The notes beneath the pieces were generated by a model, which was not told the origin of the DNA, did not search any database, and worked only from the letters and a program-made list of their open reading frames with translations. Shown here piece by piece: positions 59,391 to 64,000 of a DNA stretch of 64,000 nt (its first letter is position 1; every line of letters begins with the position of its first letter). This DNA comes from Kitasatospora aureofaciens (lineage in GTDB: Bacteria > Actinomycetota > Actinomycetes > Streptomycetales > Streptomycetaceae), in assembly GCF_001188955.3 (NCBI RefSeq), contig NZ_JPRF03000043.1:326515-390514 (forward strand). Direction: 5' to 3'. A program made the position numbers and the translations under genes.

Positions 59391-60701
59391 TCACCTCCGT
59401 TCGAGCGGCGCCGGGAGGACGGTGGCGGTCGTCGGGTCGCCGTTGCCCGCGTACGACTGGCCGTCCGCGGCCGGCGTCCGGTCCGTCCGGCCGCGGATCC
59501 GGCTCGTGCGGCGCAGCAGTGCGCCGGATCGGTGCGCCGCGAGCCGAGCGGCCCGGGTCCTCCGGCAGCGCGCGGACAGGCTCCTGCCGTCGATCCGCGC
59601 GCGGGGGCCGATCACGGCCGGGTTCGCCCGGGTCCGGGCGATCAGGAAGTCGACGGCCGCGGTCAAGCCGCCGTCGGCGGCGACCCGCCGGAGCCGGTGA
59701 GCGACATCGCCCAGCCCCAGCGTCTGCTCGGCCAGTGCGGAGACGGTCTCCCAGTCGCCGAACTCCTCCAGGGCCGGCCGCAACCGCGCCAGCAGCGACC
59801 GGACCACGGCGCAGGCAGGCCGCTCCAGGCCGGTGACCGGATCGACCAGTCGGCCGTCCAGCCCGGAGCGGGCGGCCCGCCAGGTCATGGCGCGCAGCCA
59901 GGGCTGGAGGGAGTGCGGACAGCCGCTGAACCGCCGCACCGTCTCGCAGGCGTCGACCACCAGCGCGCGGAACAGCCCCGCGATCATCACTGCCGTTTCC
60001 ACCCGGGGGCAGGCGTCGCACACCCGCAGCTCCAGGGTCGGCTGGTGCGCGGAGGGCCGGATGTCGTAGTAGACCATCCCGGCGTCGGTGATCACCCCGG
60101 AGCGGATCAACCGGGCCACGGCCGCGTCGTAGGCCGCTGCCGAACCGAAGCAGCCGGCCGGACCGCTGGTGGGCCAGCGCTGCCACAGCATGGTGCGCCA
60201 ACTGGCGTAGCCCGTGTCCGCGCCGAGGCAGAAGGGTGAGCTGGCGGACAGCGCCAGCAGGGTCGGCAGCCAGGGCGAGACGAGGCACATCGCGCGGACG
60301 GCCGTGTCGCGGTCGGGCACGTCCACGTGGAACTGCACGCCGCAGATCAGCTGCTCGTCGGCCACGGTGCGGTACTCCTCGGCCATGCGCAGGTACCGCG
60401 GGTCCGGAGTGACGTCCACCGACCCCATCCGGGCGAGCGGCGCCGTGCCGGCTGCGACCACGGCCAGGCCCAGCGGGGCGGCCGCGTCGACCAGCGTGCG
60501 CCGGGACCGGGCCAGGTCGGCGTGGAGGGAGTCCAGCGAGGTGTGCACACCGCTGTTGGTCTCGACGGCCGACTGGAGGAACTCGGTCGTGAAGCCGCGG
60601 TCCGGTAAGCCGTCCAGCACCTCGTGAGCCCGTGCCGCCAGCATTCGGGTCTCCACATCGACGATGTGGAACTCCTCCTCGACTCCCATCGGCACGGTCA
60701 T
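59391..60701 (-). CDS. GCS2-family carboxylate-amine ligase (YbdK/EgtA-like)
   Basis: 436 residues. The family core is clear: GVEEEFHIVDVETRMLAARA at the start, then SAVETNSGVHTSLDSLHADL, GTAPLARMG, QLICGVQFHVDVPDRDTAVR, and TLELRVCDACPRVETAVMIA. These enzymes form gamma-glutamyl amide bonds with ATP (glutamate-cysteine ligase activity in EgtA/YbdK). The last 65 residues are arginine-rich and not family-like. GGAGG upstream of ATG 60701 is a good site. First gene of a tight operon with the NAGGN-type amidotransferase (six bases apart) and the S9 peptidase, a layout also known from other actinomycetes, where the ligase's substrate is not established. Confidence 0.88.
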   Translation of the reverse strand: MTVPMGVEEEFHIVDVETRMLAARAHEVLDGLPDRGFTTEFLQSAVETNSGVHTSLDSLHADLARSRRTLVDAAAPLGLAVVAAGTAPLARMGSVDVTPDPRYLRMAEEYRTVADEQLICGVQFHVDVPDRDTAVRAMCLVSPWLPTLLALSASSPFCLGADTGYASWRTMLWQRWPTSGPAGCFGSAAAYDAAVARLIRSGVITDAGMVYYDIRPSAHQPTLELRVCDACPRVETAVMIAGLFRALVVDACETVRRFSGCPHSLQPWLRAMTWRAARSGLDGRLVDPVTGLERPACAVVRSLLARLRPALEEFGDWETVSALAEQTLGLGDVAHRLRRVAADGGLTAAVDFLIARTRANPAVIGPRARIDGRSLSARCRRTRAARLAAHRSGALLRRTSRIRGRTDRTPAADGQSYAGNGDPTTATVLPAPLERR

Positions 60702-61079
60702 CGGGCACCTCCGAACGGGTTCGACGGCACGGCGTCCACTGGAGCGCCGCGTCTCGGGCGGCCGCCCTGCACGGTCGTCCGCCCCCGAACACCCAACCTC
60801 CCACGCCCGTCCCGGAACCGCATCAGGACCCGGCCCGTGGACGTGTTCGTCCGGTCGGCTCCGGGCCTTCCGCGGGGCGGGGCCGGGTGAATCGGAGGAG
60901 CATCCACGGGTGGGGGGCGTCTGCGGGGTGCTGCGCCGCCGGTGGGGGACGTCCGCGGCCTGCTGGGCCGCCGGTGGGCGACGCGCGGTGCGGCCGTGGT
61001 GCCGGACGAGGTTTCCGGTGTGCGGAAGAGCCTCTCCGGGCTGGGGCGGTCGGCCTGCCTGCGCGAACGGCAGCCGCGG
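60702..61079. other. Gene-free interval before the GCS2-like operon
   Basis: About 380 bases without a supported gene on either strand. It lies between the PAS-LuxR stop and the ligase start and must hold the operon promoter. I see no clear repeat or recognisable remnant. Confidence 0.4.
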
Positions 61080-61775
61080 CTACTTCACGAAGCTCTCGAC
61101 CACCTTGGGCGGCCAGACACCGACCTTGAGGACGCCCATGGAGTACGCCCGGGAGACCAGCGCGGCGCGGTTCGGGACCCGCAACTTCCGCAGCAGGCAG
61201 GTGACGTGGTACTCGACCCCCTGGCGGCTCAGGTAGAGCCGGGCGGCCAGCGGGACGGTGGATATCCCCGCCGCTATGCCCTCGAGGATCCTGGCGTCGA
61301 CGTCGCTCAGCAGCTTCTTCCGGCCCGCCACCACCTCGGACCCGCCCTGCTCCGGACGACCGTCCGGCATCATGACCAGGATCGAGGACTCGTCGGGCAG
61401 GCCGCCGCGCACCATGACGGCGGTGAGCGGCACCGTGAAGGTCTCGTCCCCCGGACCGACCGCGATGACGTCGGTGGCGAAGCGGTCGCGCCGGCCCTCG
61501 ATCAGCCCGGAGAACTGGCGCAGCAGCGGCTGCTGGACGCTCGGGTGGACGAGCTCGCTGAAGGTCCGGCCGCAGAGGTCGGCCGAGGAGCGGCCGAACT
61601 GCCAGAAGAAGGCCTCGTTGGCCTGGCGGATGGTGAGGGCCCGGTCGAGCTGGGCCATGGTCAGGCCGGCCTGACCGACCGACTGCTGGTGCCGCGCCGC
61701 CGCGCCGCCGACTTGATCCCGCTCGGGTGTGACGGTCCGGGCGGAATTCGGCTGGACAGACTGAGAAATCACCAC
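61080..61775 (-). CDS. PAS-LuxR transcriptional regulator (PimM-like class)
   Basis: 231 residues from GTG 61775; ATG 61862 would add 29. A PAS domain covers about 35-145 (LTMAQLDRALTIRQANEAFF, WQFGRSSADLCGRTFSELVH). A LuxR-type HTH covers about 165-215 (LSDVDARILEGIAAGISTVP, LAARLYLSRQGVEYHVTCLL, RKLRVPNRAALVSRAYSMGV). The two-domain plan and size match PimM-type regulators, which bind CTVGGGAWWTCCCBAG-like palindromes and switch on polyene or other antibiotic genes. The receiver-domain Asp is absent, as expected. Sites with a GGAATTCC centre lie between this gene and the glycosyltransferase, its likely target. Confidence 0.85.
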   Translation of the reverse strand: MVISQSVQPNSARTVTPERDQVGGAAARHQQSVGQAGLTMAQLDRALTIRQANEAFFWQFGRSSADLCGRTFSELVHPSVQQPLLRQFSGLIEGRRDRFATDVIAVGPGDETFTVPLTAVMVRGGLPDESSILVMMPDGRPEQGGSEVVAGRKKLLSDVDARILEGIAAGISTVPLAARLYLSRQGVEYHVTCLLRKLRVPNRAALVSRAYSMGVLKVGVWPPKVVESFVK

Positions 61776-62507
61776 GGAAAGTCCGTTCCCTTCGAGGCGA
61801 AAGTGCGGATGGATAAGTGTTCGAACTACCCGGGTCTTCGTACGGGTGACCCGCATCCGCACATGGAACTGTGCGCGAAATCCAGGAATCGGCCGGGTTA
61901 CCGGCCGGCCACGACAGGCGCGACACCGGTCGGGCCCCGGCCTGGGACAGGTCGGGCTGGGACGGACCGCCGCCCCTCCACAGGGCGGTAATGGTCGGTG
62001 AAGTCGGTTTCTCCGCAGCTCAGAGCTGCAGGTACAGGTGTCGTCAGCCCCGGCGGACCGGTTTCACGACAGGGGACCGCCGCCCACCGGATCTCCCGAA
62101 GCGCGCCCGCCGGACTCCCGGCACCGTCCCCCCGGACGCCGGACCGACGACTGATGCCGGAATTCCCCCTGCGAACGACACGTACTCCTGCACCTCCGAA
62201 GCGCAGACGGACCCGATATTCCGAGGCGGCCCCGGAGAGCGAACCACTAAAGCGGCTGACCGGGCATCAGCGTACCCGGCCAGTTCTGAGCAAGAATATA
62301 TGGGACACGTCAAGAAGTGGGCAAGCAACCGAACGATCCCGGTCCGGAACGGAGGCGATCCGGCCAGCGGTCGCATCTGCGTTCGAACCGTTGAACCCGT
62401 CGGGGGAATTGCTCGTGGCAGGCGCCGGAGTCCTCGCCCTCGCCCGCCGCCCAAAACGGGACACAAGCGGATGATCAACCCCCGCTCCCGGCCGGGCCCG
62501 GTCAGAA

Positions 62508-62523
62508 CTAAGGAATTCCCGGA
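62508..62523 (+). promoter_or_regulatory. Candidate PAS-LuxR operator before the glycosyltransferase gene
   Basis: CTAAGGAATTCCCGGA matches the published PimM box CTVGGGAWWTCCCBAG at 13 of 16 positions. It lies 61 bases before the glycosyltransferase ATG. A second GGAATTCC is at 62157-62164, and a GAATTC at 61744-61749 lies inside the regulator gene. GAATTC is otherwise rare in this GC-rich window. Confidence 0.5.
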
Positions 62524-62584
62524 ACCGGGCATGGGACCAAGGTGGGGTGCAGACCCAGCCGCCACCCCGCCCCGAGGGAGTCCG

Positions 62585-63988
62585 ATGAGCACCCCGCCCC
62601 GGCCGAGCGCCGCGCGCCGGCCGATCCTGTTTGTCAGCCTTCCGGAGAGCGGCCTGCTCAACCCCCTGCTGGTGCTGGCCGGTGAGCTGGCCCGGCGGGG
62701 CGTGCCCGACCTGTGGTTCGCCACGGACGAACCGCGGCGCGCCGAGGTGACGGCCCTCGCCGACCGGTCGGCGGTGGAGTTCGCCTCCCTCGGCGACGTG
62801 TTCTCCGAGCTGTCGGCGGTCAGCTGGAGCGACGACGTGTACCGCCAGGTGACCCAGGAATCGCGGTTCAAGGCGCACCGCGCGGTGATCCGCCAGTCCT
62901 ACCGGCCCGACCTCCAGGCCGAGAAGTTCCGCCGGCTCGCCGCCGTGGTGGACAAGTGCGACCCGGCCCTGATGGTGATCGACTGCGTCAGCTCCTTCGC
63001 CGTCGACCTGGCGCTGGCCCGGGGAATCCCCTTCGTGCTGAGCGTCCCGTTCCTGCCGAGCAACGTGCTGACCTCGCACAGCCCGTTCGGGCCGTCCTAC
63101 ACGCCGAAGGACTTCCCCGTCCCGCACTCGGGCCTGCCCTACCCGATGTCCGCCGGCCAGCGGCTGCGCAACCGGCTCTTCAAGCTCCGCACGCTCGCGC
63201 TCTTCCTCAACCCGGCGATGGGCAGGGTGCTCTCCGAGGACGCCCGGCTGCGCAAGGAGCTGGGCCTGCCAAAGCCCAGCCCGATGACCCGGATCGACCG
63301 CGCGGAGCTGGTGCTCTGCAACTCCGTACCGGAGCTGGACTACCCGTTCGAACTGCCCGAGAAGGTACGGCTGGTCGGGGCGATGGTGCCGCCACTGCCG
63401 GAGTCCTCGCCGGCCGACGACGGCAGCGGCGTGATGGACTGGCTGGATGCCCAGTCCTCCGTGGTCTACATGGGCTTCGGCACCATCACCCGGCTGACCG
63501 CGCCACAGGTCCGGGACCTGGTGGAGGTGGCCCGCCGGCTGGACGGCCGGCACCAGGTGCTGTGGCGGCTGCCCGCCGAGCAGCAGCACCTGCTTCCGCC
63601 GAGCGCCGAACTGCCCGGCAACCTCCGGGTGGAGAGCTGGCTGCCGTCCCAGCTGGACGTGCTCGCCCACCCCAAGGTCGACGTGTTCTTCACCCACGGC
63701 GGCGGCAACGGCTTCCACGAGGGCGTGTACTTCGGGAAGCCGCTGGTGGTCCGGCCGCTCTGGGTGGACTGCTACGACCAGGCGGTGCGCGGGCGGGACT
63801 TCGGGATCAGCCTGACCCTGGACCGGCCGCGCGACTTCGACCCCGCCGACGTCGTGGACAAGCTCACCCGGGTGCTCGGCGACCGCTCCTTCCGGGAGCG
63901 GGCCGAGAGCATCGGCAGCGCGCAGCGCACGGCGGGCGGCCGGGCCGCCGCGGCCGACCTGCTGCTCGGGCTGCCCGCCCTCGCCTGA
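62585..63988 (+). CDS. UGT-type family-1 glycosyltransferase
   Basis: 467 residues. N-terminal domain: RPILFVSLPESGLLNPLLVL then AGELARRGV, with DLWFATDEPRRAEVTALADR. C-terminal domain: SSVVYMGFGTITRLTAPQVR, LWRLPAEQQHLLPP, VESWLPSQLDVLAHPKVDVF, then the nucleotide-sugar signature FFTHGGGNGFHEGVYFGKPL and WVDCYDQAVR. Such enzymes transfer a sugar from UDP- or dTDP-sugar to a small lipophilic acceptor such as a macrolide or sterol. GAGGGAG four bases before the ATG. The stop is at 63986-63988, with the downstream DNA outside the window. Upstream sites suggest control by the adjacent PAS-LuxR regulator. Confidence 0.92.
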   Translation: MSTPPRPSAARRPILFVSLPESGLLNPLLVLAGELARRGVPDLWFATDEPRRAEVTALADRSAVEFASLGDVFSELSAVSWSDDVYRQVTQESRFKAHRAVIRQSYRPDLQAEKFRRLAAVVDKCDPALMVIDCVSSFAVDLALARGIPFVLSVPFLPSNVLTSHSPFGPSYTPKDFPVPHSGLPYPMSAGQRLRNRLFKLRTLALFLNPAMGRVLSEDARLRKELGLPKPSPMTRIDRAELVLCNSVPELDYPFELPEKVRLVGAMVPPLPESSPADDGSGVMDWLDAQSSVVYMGFGTITRLTAPQVRDLVEVARRLDGRHQVLWRLPAEQQHLLPPSAELPGNLRVESWLPSQLDVLAHPKVDVFFTHGGGNGFHEGVYFGKPLVVRPLWVDCYDQAVRGRDFGISLTLDRPRDFDPADVVDKLTRVLGDRSFRERAESIGSAQRTAGGRAAAADLLLGLPALA

Positions 63989-64000
63989 CCGCCCCGCCCG

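Noticed and set aside
56547..60239. A 1230-codon plus-strand frame
   Set aside because: It is antisense to the well-supported S9 peptidase, amidotransferase and ligase genes; its composition (Gly, Gln, Arg, Val rich) is what mirror frames of GC-biased genes give, and it matches no family.
62381..62388. GTTCGAAC, like a tRNA T-loop
   Set aside because: No acceptor, D or anticodon stems can be drawn around it; it is only a short palindrome.

Overview
The window is high-GC DNA with strongly GC-biased third codon positions, many GTG starts, GTGA/ATGA gene overlaps and several SpoIIE-type phosphatases. It also carries LAXTG-type sorting signals and ESX-like proteins. All of this points to a streptomycete-like actinomycete (Streptomyces or Kitasatospora). 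The content looks like accessory chromosome: many short transcription units, many regulators, several decayed gene fragments and no rRNA or tRNA genes that I can see.

Layout. 1-5.5 kb: a partial GH15 glycosidase, a GAF-PAS-GAF-PP2C phosphatase and a CPA1-type cation/proton antiporter. 5.7-9.6 kb: a Tat-exported multicopper oxidase, a small secreted transglycosylase with a long structured leader, and an orphan GroES-like protein. 9.6-15.1 kb: 6-phosphogluconate dehydrogenase, then an unusual single protein joining an APC amino-acid permease, a PP2C phosphatase and an RsbW-like kinase, then a membrane PP2C phosphatase. 15.2-19.8 kb: a YciI protein and three genes for ESX-like/exported proteins. 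19.8-24.4 kb: a truncated MurG-like pseudogene, a lectin-GH74 xyloglucanase and an IS5-type transposase remnant. 24.4-30.1 kb: an MmpS-like lipoprotein, ABC ATPase and FtsX-type permease, divergent from a NarL-type two-component system.

30.3-34.9 kb: a TetR gene followed by an MFS exporter, an MBL-fold hydrolase, an AtzG-like small subunit and an AtzE-like amidase, closed by a strong hairpin. 34.9-36.7 kb: remnants, including an AfsR-type TPR fragment fused to a carbohydrate-binding-module tail. 37-42 kb: GNAT, SRPBCC, MarR, an Orn/Lys/Arg decarboxylase and an LAXTG surface protein. 42.7-49.8 kb: regulator-linked redox and stress genes (GlcG/HbpS, NIPSNAP, quinone-oxidoreductase-like, HxlR, hydrolase, LysR, IMPase-like, NAD(P)-binding). 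50-55 kb: a YihY/BrkB membrane protein, a three-gene cluster of exported WxL/DUF916/DUF11-like proteins and a membrane protein. 55.4-60.7 kb: an operon of a GCS2-family ligase, an N-acetylglutaminylglutamine-type amidotransferase and an S9 peptidase. 61-64 kb: a PAS-LuxR regulator and a family-1 glycosyltransferase, with GGAATTCC-centred sites between them, possibly the edge of a biosynthetic cluster.

How the genes may work together. The first third is rich in partner-switching parts (three PP2C domains and one RsbW-like kinase), which suggests control of sigma or anti-sigma factors by redox, nutrient or membrane signals. The 30.3-34.9 kb operon looks like a regulated export-and-hydrolysis unit for an amide, imide or lactone compound. 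The 55.4-60.7 kb operon resembles osmoprotectant-dipeptide (NAGGN-like) genes but lacks the usual GNAT/ATP-grasp synthetase.
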